DNA from: Gemmatimonadota bacterium
GTDB taxonomy: Bacteria > Gemmatimonadota > Gemmatimonadetes > Longimicrobiales > Gaopeijiaceae
Assembly: GCA_021295835.1 (NCBI GenBank)
Contig: JAGWBP010000015.1
Location: forward strand, 3,816-67,815
DNA length: 64,000 nucleotides
Reading direction: 5' to 3'
The notes beneath the pieces were generated by a model, which was not told the DNA's origin, did no database searches, and saw nothing but the letters and a program-made list of their open reading frames with translations. The position numbers and the translations under genes were made by a program. Shown here piece by piece: positions 41,755 to 49,889 of this stretch (positions within the stretch are counted from its first letter, which is position 1; every line of letters begins with the position of its first letter).

Positions 41755-42966
41755 TCACGCCTGCATCTCCTCGAGGAGGTGGCGGGAGATGACCAGCTTC
41801 TGGATCTCCGGCGTGCCCTCTCCGATCTCGCACGCCTTGGCGTCGCGCATCATGCGTTCGACCGGGTAGTCCGAGGTGTAGCCCGCCCCCCCAAGGCACT
41901 GCACCGCCCTGCGAGTGGCCGAGGCGGCGAGTGCCGCCGAGGTGAGCTTGGCCATCGCCGCCTCCTTCCCGAAGGGACGGCCCCGGTCCTTCAGCCACGC
42001 GGCGTGGTAGGTGAGGTGACGTGCGCCCTGCACCTGGGCGGCCACCTCCGCCAGTCCGAAGCGGATCTCCTGGCGATCCCAGATCGGCCGACCGAACTGC
42101 CGCCGCCGCACCGTGTACGCGAGCGCCACATCGAGCGCCCCCTGCGCGATCCCCAGCGAGAGGGCGGCCACGCCGATCCTCCCGGCATCGAGCGTCCTCA
42201 TGAAGTTGGCGAACCCGAGCCCCTCCTCCCCCAGGAGCTGCCCCGAGCCCACCCGCACATCCCGGAGGTGGAGCTCCCGTGTGTCCGAGGCCCGCCACCC
42301 CAGCTTGTCCTCGCAGGCACCGGCCGCGACGCCGTCGCTGTACGGCAGCTCCGGACGATGGCCGACACCCACCCTCGCGGCCCCTTCCGGATCGGCGGTG
42401 GGCTTGCACACCACAAAGCTGGATATGCCCCCGTGCCCCTCTCCCGCGCTGGTCCTGGCCGTGATCACGAAGATCTCGCCGACCCCGCCATTCGTGATGA
42501 AGATCTTGGAGCCGGTGATCGCATACCCGTCCGTCCATCTCTCCGCCCGGGTAGCGGTGCCGGCCGCATCCGATCCCGCGCCGGGCTCCGTCAGACCAAA
42601 GCCGCCGAGCACCTGGCCCGAGGCGAGGAGTGGCACGAAGCGCTCCCGCTGCTCGTCCGTCCCGAAGTGCACTATGGGCGAGGTGCCCAGAGTGGTGTGC
42701 GCGGAGACCGTGATCGCGTGGCTCGCGTCGTGCCTGGCCAGCTCCTCGACAACCACGATGTAGCTGAGGTAGTCGAGGCCCATCCCCGAGAGCTCCCGGG
42801 GCCACGGCACCCCGAACCACCCCCTATCCCCCATCTCCTTCACATTCCGCCAGGGGAAGCTGCCGGTCTCGTCGAGCTCGCGCGCCACCGGCGCCACCTT
42901 CTCGAGGCCGAAGCGCCGCACCGCGGCCTGCAGCTCCAGATGGGATTCGTCGAGGTATGGTTCCAC
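41755..42966 (-). CDS. Acyl-CoA dehydrogenase
   Basis: 403 residues. FAD/acyl-CoA landmarks: GFGLTEPGAGSDAAGT, ITGSKIFITNGGVGEIFVI, GWRASDTRELHLRDVRV, and QCLGGAGYTSDYPVERMMRDAKACEIGEGTPEIQKLVI, in which the catalytic glutamate position of the GEGT type is visible. It desaturates acyl-CoA and delivers electrons to EtfAB. GTG start. Its gene lies 16 bp upstream of rng and downstream of recQ on the same strand, separated from the acyl-CoA operon at 44.9-49.6 kb by recQ. Confidence 0.93.
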   Translation of the reverse strand: MEPYLDESHLELQAAVRRFGLEKVAPVARELDETGSFPWRNVKEMGDRGWFGVPWPRELSGMGLDYLSYIVVVEELARHDASHAITVSAHTTLGTSPIVHFGTDEQRERFVPLLASGQVLGGFGLTEPGAGSDAAGTATRAERWTDGYAITGSKIFITNGGVGEIFVITARTSAGEGHGGISSFVVCKPTADPEGAARVGVGHRPELPYSDGVAAGACEDKLGWRASDTRELHLRDVRVGSGQLLGEEGLGFANFMRTLDAGRIGVAALSLGIAQGALDVALAYTVRRRQFGRPIWDRQEIRFGLAEVAAQVQGARHLTYHAAWLKDRGRPFGKEAAMAKLTSAALAASATRRAVQCLGGAGYTSDYPVERMMRDAKACEIGEGTPEIQKLVISRHLLEEMQA

Positions 42967-43014
42967 GGCAGCGGCCGTCGCCTCTCCTAGCCGGGGTGGT
43001 CGCCTGGCGAACGG

Positions 43015-44535
43015 CTACCTGGCCACGGTGCGCCGTCCTTCGCAGCGGTCGCACGATCCGCAGCGACGCCCTGAGGGCTCCTCTCCAAGGTAACGCAGTA
43101 GCGCAGCCCTACGGCACGATCGGGAGCGTGCGTAACGCCGAATGCCCCGCAGCCGCGCCCTGGCCTGGCGGCGAGCCGCGACCAGGGGGGTCAGGTCGGG
43201 CTCCCTCCCCGTAGCCCTGACCGGCTCGTCCGCAACCTTCGGGGGAGCGTCGCCCGCACGGTGCGGCCAGTCGTCCAGCCACTCGGCCAGGGCGGGGTCC
43301 ACCCTCACCGCGTCGGCACGTACCAGCCAACGGAGACGTGGAATGTGAGTGGCGCCCCTGCGGACCAGCTCGGCGCCGTCAAGGCGGAGGCGCGATCTCC
43401 GCGACCCCAGCGCCCGATGGAGCGCCAGGACCTTGCGCGGGCTCGGATAGGCGCGCTCCATGAACATCTCCGGGACTCGCCAGTCGCCCCGGTGGACAAA
43501 GCCGAGCGCCACGGACCCCTCCCCGTCGCGACCGGCGCGACCGGCCTCCTGGTAGTAGCTCTCCACCGAACCGGGGAGGGTGTAGTGGAAGACCGCCCCA
43601 ACATCCCCCCGGTCGATCCCCATCCCGAAGGCGCATGTCGCCACGATCACCTGCGACTCGCCGGAGAGGAAGCGCTCCTGCACGGCCCCTCTCTCCTCGG
43701 CGGGGAGCCCCGCGTGGTACGCCTCTCCGGCCACACCGAGCGCGGCCAGCGCACGGCGGACACTCGTCACCGTCCTGCGGGTAGGCGCGTAGACGATGAC
43801 GGCTCGGCACGGGCCGCCTCCCGCCCCCCTGGCGGTGCCTCGGACAATGCGGGCGATCCTGCGCACCCGCTCGGCGCCGGGCGGCATCTCCGACACCAGC
43901 CAGCGTATGTTGGGCCTGTCGAAGGAGGTGACCACACGGGTGGGATCGGCTAGGCGGAGGACGCCTGCGATGTCGTCGCGCACGGCCGGAGTAGCCGTTG
44001 CGGTGACCGCCAGGACGGGGGCGGAGACGACATCGCGCAGACGGTGGATGCGGCGAAAGGAAGGTCTGAAGTCGTGACCCCACTCCGAAATGCAGTGCGC
44101 CTCGTCAACGGTGACGAGCGAGACCCGGGAAGCGCCCAGGCGGCGGCGGAGCCGCTCGCTCTCCAGGCGCTCGGGCGAGCAGAAGAGCAGGTCCAGGCGG
44201 CCAGCGGGGAGCGCGGTCTCCACTCGGCGCTGCTCGTGCCTGGGAATCTGGGAGGTGAGAGAGGCGGCCCGGAGACCCAGGCTCCGCGCCCGCTCGACCT
44301 GGTCCTGCATGAGCGAGATGAGCGGGCTCGCCACCAGCACCAGGCCCGGCATCATGAAGGCAGGCAACTGGTAGCAGAGGGTCTTGCCGCCCCCGGTGGG
44401 GAGCACGCCCAGGGTGTCGCGTCCGGAGAGGACGCTCGCGACCAGGCGCTCCTGTCCGGGGCGGAAGGCGTCGAAGCCGAACTCTTCGCGGAGGGTGGCG
44501 CGGGCTGCCGACGAGGTGACAGGGGTACTCGTCAC
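43015..44535 (-). CDS. recQ: RecQ-family ATP-dependent DNA helicase
   Basis: 506 residues. Walker A LPTGGGKTLCYQLPA (about 44-58), ASPLISLMQDQ, DEAH box VTVDEAHCISEWGHDFRPS (about 141-159), motif III AVTATATP, VIVATCAFGMGIDRGDVGAVFHY, and motif VI YQEAGRAGRDGEGS. The zinc cysteines of RecQ-C are at CRRAALLRYLGE and CGSCDRC. There is no HRDC domain. The GTG start has no ribosome site; the bases immediately before it form a double AT-rich dyad (44537-44576), so translation may be leaderless or the operator may cover the initiation region. Confidence 0.92.
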   Translation of the reverse strand: MTSTPVTSSAARATLREEFGFDAFRPGQERLVASVLSGRDTLGVLPTGGGKTLCYQLPAFMMPGLVLVASPLISLMQDQVERARSLGLRAASLTSQIPRHEQRRVETALPAGRLDLLFCSPERLESERLRRRLGASRVSLVTVDEAHCISEWGHDFRPSFRRIHRLRDVVSAPVLAVTATATPAVRDDIAGVLRLADPTRVVTSFDRPNIRWLVSEMPPGAERVRRIARIVRGTARGAGGGPCRAVIVYAPTRRTVTSVRRALAALGVAGEAYHAGLPAEERGAVQERFLSGESQVIVATCAFGMGIDRGDVGAVFHYTLPGSVESYYQEAGRAGRDGEGSVALGFVHRGDWRVPEMFMERAYPSPRKVLALHRALGSRRSRLRLDGAELVRRGATHIPRLRWLVRADAVRVDPALAEWLDDWPHRAGDAPPKVADEPVRATGREPDLTPLVAARRQARARLRGIRRYARSRSCRRAALLRYLGEEPSGRRCGSCDRCEGRRTVAR

Positions 44536-44536
44536 T

Positions 44537-44576
44537 TGTAAAGAATAATTTACATAATGTAAAGTGAAAATTTACA
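44537..44576 (-). promoter_or_regulatory. Tandem AT-rich dyads abutting the recQ start
   Basis: TGTAAA-GAATAA-TTTACA (44537-44554) and TGTAAA-N7-TTTACA (44558-44576) have starts 21 bp apart; between them TTTACATAATGTAAA is also a palindrome. It ends one base from the recQ start codon. The same double arrangement occurs at 4020, 51574 and 61715. A repressor site controlling recQ is the simplest reading. The remaining bases to 44708 hold no gene. Confidence 0.6.
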
Positions 44577-44708
44577 TACAGGAGGAAGCGCAGGCGACGG
44601 ACGGGCCCGCCCCCCGGGGGCAATGAAGGGGCCCGAAGCGGGGCGATGGAATGGCGATTTGGGCCAGCCCCGGGGGGCAGCCCGGATGAACGTGCGCCCT
44701 CCGGGCCG

Positions 44709-44897
44709 CTACTCGCCTCCCGGCAGGAAGCGGAGCAACAGCCCGACCACAAGGACCCCGATGCCCACCCAGGCCAGCCACCCGTGCGAGCTCCCCATCC
44801 CGACAAGGCCGAGGAGCGCCCCCGCCCCTAGGAGGCCGACCCTCCAGGACAGGTGGTCGCCGCTACCCTGTCCGCGCTTGCGGGAGGGACGGAACAC
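44709..44897 (-). CDS. Small two-helix membrane protein
   Basis: 62 residues from a GTG. A basic N-terminus (FRPSRKRGQGSGDH) is followed by two hydrophobic segments, VGLLGAGALLGLVGM and WLAWVGIGVLVVGLLLRFL, separated by a short GSSHG loop. It begins 14 bp after the stop of the enoyl-CoA hydratase gene, so it probably ends that operon. No family is recognised. Confidence 0.5.
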   Translation of the reverse strand: MFRPSRKRGQGSGDHLSWRVGLLGAGALLGLVGMGSSHGWLAWVGIGVLVVGLLLRFLPGGE

Positions 44898-44911
44898 GGA
44901 CCAGTCCCGGC

Positions 44912-45685
44912 CTACCTGCGATCCAGGAAGCGCCTGACCCCGTCCCGGCAGGAGCGCGTCATGCGGGCGATTGCATTCGCCTCCGCCCCTCTCGCGATGG
45001 CGTCCTCGAAGGACACGCCGTCGAGCCCCACGAAGAGGCGCTTCGTCAGCGAGACGGCCGACGCCGGGCGGGACGCCAACTCGTCCAGATAGCTCTCGAC
45101 CGCGCCGTCGAAGTCGTCGCCCTCGATCACCCGGGTCGCAAGCCCCACCCTCGCAGCCTCGGCCGCACCGAGCACCTGTCCTCGAATCGCCATCTCGAAG
45201 GCGCTGGCCTCGCCGACCTTACGCCTCAGGACCGCGAGCACCACCGCCGGGACAAAGCCGATCCGCACCTCCGGAAAGGCAAAGGAGGCGTCCCGATGGG
45301 CGAGCACAATGTCGCACGCCGCCGCAAGCCCCGCACCACCACCGATCGCCCGGCCCCGCACGACCGCCACCACTGGCACGGCGGCACGGCGAATCCGGAC
45401 CAGGAGGTCGCCCAGGGCGACGGCGGCGGCCAGCGCATCCTCGATCGGACCGCTCTGGGAGTCAGCGATCTCCTCCAAGTCCGCTCCCGCGCAGAAGTCG
45501 GCACCAACCCCGCTGAGCGAGACCAGCTTCACCTCGGGGTCCGAGGCCACACGGGCGAGATAGCGCCCCAGGAGCTCAACCATCTTCGCCGAGAGCGCGT
45601 TGCGCTGGCCGGGCCGGTTGAGGGCGATGCGCGCAACCCCGCCCCGGAGCTCCAGTCGCACCGGCGCTCTCTGGCGATCGGCCAT
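44912..45685 (-). CDS. Enoyl-CoA hydratase/isomerase
   Basis: 257 residues of crotonase fold: NRPGQRNALSAKMVELL, GVGADFCAGADLEEIA (oxyanion hole), VRGRAIGGGAGLAAACDIVLA, and AFPEVRIGFVPAVVLAVLRRKVGE, where the second catalytic glutamate region differs from classic hydratases. In this context (carboxyltransferase, AtuA-type proteins) a methylglutaconyl- or isohexenylglutaconyl-CoA hydratase role is plausible. It overlaps the stop of the preceding gene (TGATG). Confidence 0.85.
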   Translation of the reverse strand: MADRQRAPVRLELRGGVARIALNRPGQRNALSAKMVELLGRYLARVASDPEVKLVSLSGVGADFCAGADLEEIADSQSGPIEDALAAAVALGDLLVRIRRAAVPVVAVVRGRAIGGGAGLAAACDIVLAHRDASFAFPEVRIGFVPAVVLAVLRRKVGEASAFEMAIRGQVLGAAEAARVGLATRVIEGDDFDGAVESYLDELASRPASAVSLTKRLFVGLDGVSFEDAIARGAEANAIARMTRSCRDGVRRFLDRR

Positions 45686-46086
45686 CAGCCTCCCTCCCCT
45701 GCGGTGCCTGTGGGCAGACGCCCCCGTCCCCGCACCCGCCCGGCTACCTCGCGCGGCACCTCGACCTTCATGCGGAGCAGCGCCGTGCTCAGCACCTTGC
45801 CCTGCGCGTCGGTCTTGAGCGAGACGGTTCCACCTCCGTCGAGCGCTCCGTGCAGCAGGAAGTTGACCGCGCAGAGGTTGTCGAGGCGGAAACGCTCCAC
45901 CTCACCCCTGATCATATCCTTAAAGTGATGCTTTACTTGTTCTGGAGTAACTTGTTTCACAATAATATCATAGTCTTCTTCATCGTAGACGATCAATCCC
46001 ACATTCGCGGTGTCTCCCTTATCTCCGGAGCGCGCGTGGGCGAGCTCGAGGAGGCTCACCTCGACCATCTCCCCTCGCCCACTCAT
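45685..46086 (-). CDS. AtuA-like ferredoxin-fold C-terminal domain protein
   Basis: 133 residues matching the small C-terminal domain found fused to AtuA in many bacteria: LELAHARSGDKGDTANVGLI, GEVERFRLDNLCAVNFLLHGALDGGGT and DAQGKVLSTALLRM. Here it is a separate gene starting at an ATG that overlaps the stop of the AtuA-type gene (ATGA), so the two products are made in step and probably form one complex. A short in-frame segment (about 45917-45985) is strikingly AT-rich with unusual codons. Confidence 0.85.
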   Translation of the reverse strand: MSGRGEMVEVSLLELAHARSGDKGDTANVGLIVYDEEDYDIIVKQVTPEQVKHHFKDMIRGEVERFRLDNLCAVNFLLHGALDGGGTVSLKTDAQGKVLSTALLRMKVEVPREVAGRVRGRGRLPTGTAGEGG

Positions 46087-47486
46087 AGCTCGCGCACCTC
46101 CACCGAGACCTTCGGCTCGACGGCCGTGCGCTCGATCAGCGCCGGCCAGTAGGCGACTATCTCCTGAACGCGGGGCCGTCCCCCCGAGAATCCGGTAACC
46201 GAAGGAGGCCCCGTCAGGACGAGTGGCGCGATCTCGCGGGTGAAGCGCTCCACCGCCGCCCGGTCGCCCCCTCTCACGCCGACTCTGAGCTGCACCTCGG
46301 GGATATCCGGCGGGGGGTGTCCCGCCAGGTGGCCATGCGTCGAGTCCCACCCGACGAGCTCGACGAGCACCTGATCGAAGGCAAGCCCCAGGCGGTCCAT
46401 TCGTTCGCGGAGAACCCGTGCGCCCGCGCGGGCCTTCGCGGCGGCATCGGGCCAGGCATAGACCAGGGTCCCGACCGCCTTGTAGCCGGCCCCGTACGCC
46501 ACCGAGACCTTCAGGTAGTCGGTCGGCGGGGCGCCTCTCACTCCGTGGACACGGACCCTGTCGGATCCGTCCTCCTCCAGGCGGATCGTGGTGAAGTCGG
46601 CCGTCGCGTCGGGGGTGATGTAGATCGACGGATCCCCCATTTCGTAGAGGATCTGCTCCTTGACGGTGCGGAGGCTGACCGCGCCGCCCGATCCCGAATG
46701 CTTCGTCACGACGAAGCTCCCGTCGGGCGACGCCTCGACTATGGGGAAGCCGACCTCGGAGAGATCCGGTATGCTCCACCACTCTGCCGAGCAGTTGCCC
46801 CCGCTGGCCTGCGCCCCGCACTCGTTGATGTGGCCAGCGACGATTCCGCTCGCCAGCCGGTCCCAGTCGCCCCACGACCACCCGAACTCATGCACGAGCG
46901 GCGCGTAGGTGAGCGCGGTGTCGGTGGAGCGGCCGGTCACCACGACGGTCGCGTCCCCCTCCAGCGCCCGTACGATAGGACGGGCGCCGAGGTACAGATT
47001 CGCGCTCCGCACCCGGTCGCGGACCGACGCCAGCGGCTCGCCGGTCTCCATGTGGGCGAGCGGGTGGCCGGCAGAGGCGAGGTCGTCGAGGCGGTCCATC
47101 AGGTCGTCCCCGGTGACCACACCGATCCTTGCGCCCCCCCCTGCGCCGACCCGCCTTCCGGCCTCGGCCACCGCTCTGGCGCACTCCTCCGGGCTCACCC
47201 CTCCGGCGTTCGTCACCACTCGGATGCCGCGCTCGATGCAGGCGGGGAGGATGCGCTCCATCAGGGCGACGAAGTCGCGGGCGTATCCGGCTCTCGGGTC
47301 GCGCGACCGCTGCTTCTGCATGATCGACATCGTTACCTCGGCCAGGTAGTCGAGCATGAGGTAGTCGATCTGGCCACCCTCGATCTGCCGCACCGGCGCC
47401 TCGAGGTCGTCCCCCCAGAAACCCTGGCCGCTAGCGACCCGCACTCTCCCCGGACGCCCGCTCGACGGAGCGCCTTTGTCGCTCAT
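46083..47486 (-). CDS. AtuA-type acyclic terpene utilisation protein (DUF1446)
   Basis: 467 residues. GQGFWGDDLEAPVRQIEGGQIDYLMLDYLAEVTMSIM and VVTNAGGVSPEECARAVAE are AtuA/DUF1446 hallmarks; further on, GRSTDTALTYAPLVHEFGW and GHINECGAQASGGNC. AtuA is required for acyclic terpene and leucine-type degradation in Pseudomonas, but its biochemical step is not settled. The ATG at 47486 overlaps the carboxyltransferase stop (ATGA). Longer in-frame readings upstream belong to another frame of the carboxyltransferase gene and were rejected. Confidence 0.85.
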   Translation of the reverse strand: MSDKGAPSSGRPGRVRVASGQGFWGDDLEAPVRQIEGGQIDYLMLDYLAEVTMSIMQKQRSRDPRAGYARDFVALMERILPACIERGIRVVTNAGGVSPEECARAVAEAGRRVGAGGGARIGVVTGDDLMDRLDDLASAGHPLAHMETGEPLASVRDRVRSANLYLGARPIVRALEGDATVVVTGRSTDTALTYAPLVHEFGWSWGDWDRLASGIVAGHINECGAQASGGNCSAEWWSIPDLSEVGFPIVEASPDGSFVVTKHSGSGGAVSLRTVKEQILYEMGDPSIYITPDATADFTTIRLEEDGSDRVRVHGVRGAPPTDYLKVSVAYGAGYKAVGTLVYAWPDAAAKARAGARVLRERMDRLGLAFDQVLVELVGWDSTHGHLAGHPPPDIPEVQLRVGVRGGDRAAVERFTREIAPLVLTGPPSVTGFSGGRPRVQEIVAYWPALIERTAVEPKVSVEVREL

Positions 47487-49096
47487 CCGTGGAGCTCGCC
47501 GAGCCCTGCTGGGAGCACGAAAGGCCCCAGGTGCGGCCCCGGATTCCGGCTTGAAGCCCGGAGGAGGAGGGCGAGCCAGTCGCGCACCTCCTCGGGGAGC
47601 ACCACGGCGTCGACGAATCCCCGGGCCGCAGCGTAGGTGGCGCCGAGCTGCTCCTCGTAGTCCGAATGGACGTTCTCGATGCGCTCCTTCAGCTCCGGGC
47701 CCGGCTGGGTGCCCTCCGCCCTGAGCCTCTCCAGCTCGGGGCCGAAGAGAGCCGTCGCCGCGCTGGCACCCTCCATGACCCCCATCCTTCCCGTCGGCAG
47801 CGTAAGGATGAAGTCGGGATCGAAGCCCTGCCCGGCCATCGCATAGTACCCCGCGCCCGAGGCGTGGTTCACGGTGAGGACCACCTTGGGGACGACCGCG
47901 GTGGCCATCGCCTCGACGAAGCGCGCCCCCGCCCGGATGATCCCGCTCCGCTCGGCCTCCGGGCCGACCATAAAGCCCGAAACGTCCTGCACGAAGAGGA
48001 TCGGCAGCCCCTGCCGGCTGGCGTTGTCGATGAAGTAGGCCGCCTTTTCGGCCGACTCGGTGTAGATGATCCCCCCCAGTCGCGGGGGGCCTCCGCGCCC
48101 GTCCTTCACGAGGTGGCGACAGTTCGCCAGGACCGCGACCGGGATCGACGCCACCCTGCCGTTGCCACAGATGAGCTCGGCGGCGTGATCGGGCTGGAAC
48201 TCGGTGAGTCCGTCGCCGTCGAGGAGCGCCTCCAGTACGGCGTGCATGTCGTAGGGGTGGCGGTGGTCGTCGGGGAGGAGATCGTAGAGATCCCGGGCTT
48301 CGCGCACCGGAGGCACCGTAGGCCGAACCCCAGAGGCTGCTCCGCCGCCAACCTTCGTCGTGTCGGCGATCAGCTCCCGAATTCTGCCGACGCACTCCTC
48401 GTCGTCGTGGCACCGGTAGTGAGCCACGCCGCTCGCTCCGGTGTGCATCGCCGCCCCGCCCAGCTCCTCGCTTCCGATGGTGCGCCCGGTGGCCCCCTTC
48501 ACCAGATTGGGGCCGCCCAGCCCCATGAACGAGGTCCCCTCGACCATGAGGATCACGTCGGAGAGCGCTGGGAGGTACGCCCCGCCCGCGATGCACGGGC
48601 CCATCACGGCGGCGAACTGGGGAACCTTCAGGTAGCGGCGCATGATGGAGTTGTAGTAGAAGATGCGCGCGGCCCCGTACTGGCCGGGAAACACCCCCTC
48701 CTGGTAGGGCAGGTTGACCCCGGCCGAGTCGACCAGGTAGACGATGGGAATCCGGCAGCGCATCGCGATCTCCTGGGCACGCAGGATCTTGCCTATAGTC
48801 TCGGGCCACCAGGATCCCGCCTTGACGGTCGCGTCGTTGGCGACGACCACCACTTCGCGCCCCTCCACCACGCCCACCCCGGTGACCACCCCCGCGGCAG
48901 GCGCCTCTCCGTCGTAGCGGTCGTGGGCCACCAGGAGCCCTACCTCGGCCCAGGTGGCGCCTGGGTCCAGGAGGTGCGAGATGCGATCGCGCGCGGTGAG
49001 CTTGCCCCGCTCGCGCTGCCGGCTGATCCTCTCGGCACCCCCGCCCAGCTCGAGGCGGCGGCGGATCTCGAGAAGCTCCCGGCCGAGCCTCTCCAT
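47483..49096 (-). CDS. Acyl-CoA carboxylase carboxyltransferase subunit
   Basis: 537 residues. RGKLTARDRISHLLDPG, VVVANDATVKAGSWWPETIGKILRAQEIA, LVDSAGVNLPYQEGVFPG, GPCIAGGAYLPALSD, GFMVGPEAERSGIIRAGARFVEAM and NHASGAGYYAMAGQGFDPDFI show both crotonase-like halves of a biotin-dependent carboxyltransferase, closest in pattern to methylcrotonyl- or geranyl-CoA carboxylase beta subunits. The biotin carboxylase/BCCP subunit it needs is not in the window. ATG at 49094-49096 chosen; it lies 55 bp after the B12-domain gene. Confidence 0.9.
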   Translation of the reverse strand: MERLGRELLEIRRRLELGGGAERISRQRERGKLTARDRISHLLDPGATWAEVGLLVAHDRYDGEAPAAGVVTGVGVVEGREVVVVANDATVKAGSWWPETIGKILRAQEIAMRCRIPIVYLVDSAGVNLPYQEGVFPGQYGAARIFYYNSIMRRYLKVPQFAAVMGPCIAGGAYLPALSDVILMVEGTSFMGLGGPNLVKGATGRTIGSEELGGAAMHTGASGVAHYRCHDDEECVGRIRELIADTTKVGGGAASGVRPTVPPVREARDLYDLLPDDHRHPYDMHAVLEALLDGDGLTEFQPDHAAELICGNGRVASIPVAVLANCRHLVKDGRGGPPRLGGIIYTESAEKAAYFIDNASRQGLPILFVQDVSGFMVGPEAERSGIIRAGARFVEAMATAVVPKVVLTVNHASGAGYYAMAGQGFDPDFILTLPTGRMGVMEGASAATALFGPELERLRAEGTQPGPELKERIENVHSDYEEQLGATYAAARGFVDAVVLPEEVRDWLALLLRASSRNPGPHLGPFVLPAGLGELHG

Positions 49097-49151
49097 GCGG
49101 CCGCCGGGATCGGTGGGAATCGCTGCGGGTCCGCCGACTCTCCGCAGGCTG

Positions 49152-49571
49152 CTAATAGGGCTGCTCCCGAGACGAGAACCAGTCGCGGATGTAGGCGATC
49201 GCCTCGGTGGTGGCGGTTCCCGGTCCGAAGATGCGACCCACCCCAAGCTCCCTCAGGGCGGCGGCGTCCTCGTCGGGTATGATCCCGCCTCCGGTCAGCA
49301 GCACATCCCCCAGACCCTCCCGGTCGAGGAGCTCGCGAACCCTCGGAAAGAGCGTCATGTGAGCCCCCGAGAGCACCGACATCGCAACCACGTCCACATC
49401 CTCCTGCACGGCGGCCGCCACGATCATCTCCGGCGTCTGGTGCAGGCCCGTGTAGACGACCTCGAAGCCGGCGTCGCGAAAGGCTGCGGCGATAACCTTG
49501 GCACCGCGGTCGTGGCCGTCCAGTCCGGGCTTTGCCACGAGAACCCGGACCCGCCGGTCGGAGAAGGACAT
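49152..49571 (-). CDS. Stand-alone methylmalonyl-CoA mutase-type cobalamin-binding domain
   Basis: 139 residues: VLVAKPGLDGHDRGAKVIA (DxHxxG, lower axial histidine to cobalt), MSVLSGAH, LLTGGGIIPDED and FGPGTATTEAIAYIRDW, the full B12-binding fold of MCM C-terminal domains. It works with a separate mutase catalytic subunit (MCM or isobutyryl/ethylmalonyl-type), none of which is in the window. GGAG precedes the ATG. First gene of the acyl-CoA operon running to 44912. Confidence 0.9.
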   Translation of the reverse strand: MSFSDRRVRVLVAKPGLDGHDRGAKVIAAAFRDAGFEVVYTGLHQTPEMIVAAAVQEDVDVVAMSVLSGAHMTLFPRVRELLDREGLGDVLLTGGGIIPDEDAAALRELGVGRIFGPGTATTEAIAYIRDWFSSREQPY

Positions 49572-49664
49572 CCTCAGCGCTCCAGGAGCAGTGTGCGAGG
49601 TGGTTCCACAGGGTGGCAGGTGCCTAGGGGTAAGTTGGTGGACTCCTCCAAGATAAGGCAGACG

Positions 49665-49889
49665 CTAGCGGGGGGGGGTGCGCCGGGGGGCACCGGACCC
49701 CGACCGGTACCCCTCGTCGACCGACAGTGCCGGGACCGTCCACCGGATGTCGACATCCGCCACCGGCAGCAAGCCGAGGGACCCCAACCCGAACCCCAAC
49801 GCGAGGCCGACGCCCAACGCCAGCAAGCCCCAACGCGCCATCGGGCCCCACTGGCCGGCTCGTCCGAAAATCCGCCCGGAGCGGCTCAT
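49665..49889 (-). CDS. Small single-pass membrane protein
   Basis: 74 residues. One membrane segment (WGLLALGVGLALGFGLGSLGLL) after a basic, Gly-rich start; the outside part has DVDIRWTVPALSVDEGYR. The ATG overlaps the stop of the propeller fragment upstream (ATGA), which is the main argument that it is real. The 93 bp between it and the B12-domain gene contain nothing identifiable. No function known. Confidence 0.4.
   Translation of the reverse strand: MSRSGRIFGRAGQWGPMARWGLLALGVGLALGFGLGSLGLLPVADVDIRWTVPALSVDEGYRSGSGAPRRTPPR

Noticed and set aside
44580..44708. Rho-independent terminator in the C/G run near 44606-44620
   Set aside because: The GGGCCCGCC and CCCCGGGGG run can fold but has no T-tract and no consistent stem.
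47487..48809. Apparent 440-codon N-terminal extension of the AtuA-type protein
   Set aside because: The extension is the out-of-frame reading of the carboxyltransferase gene; AtuA homology starts at MSDKG with the ATGA overlap at 47483-47486.
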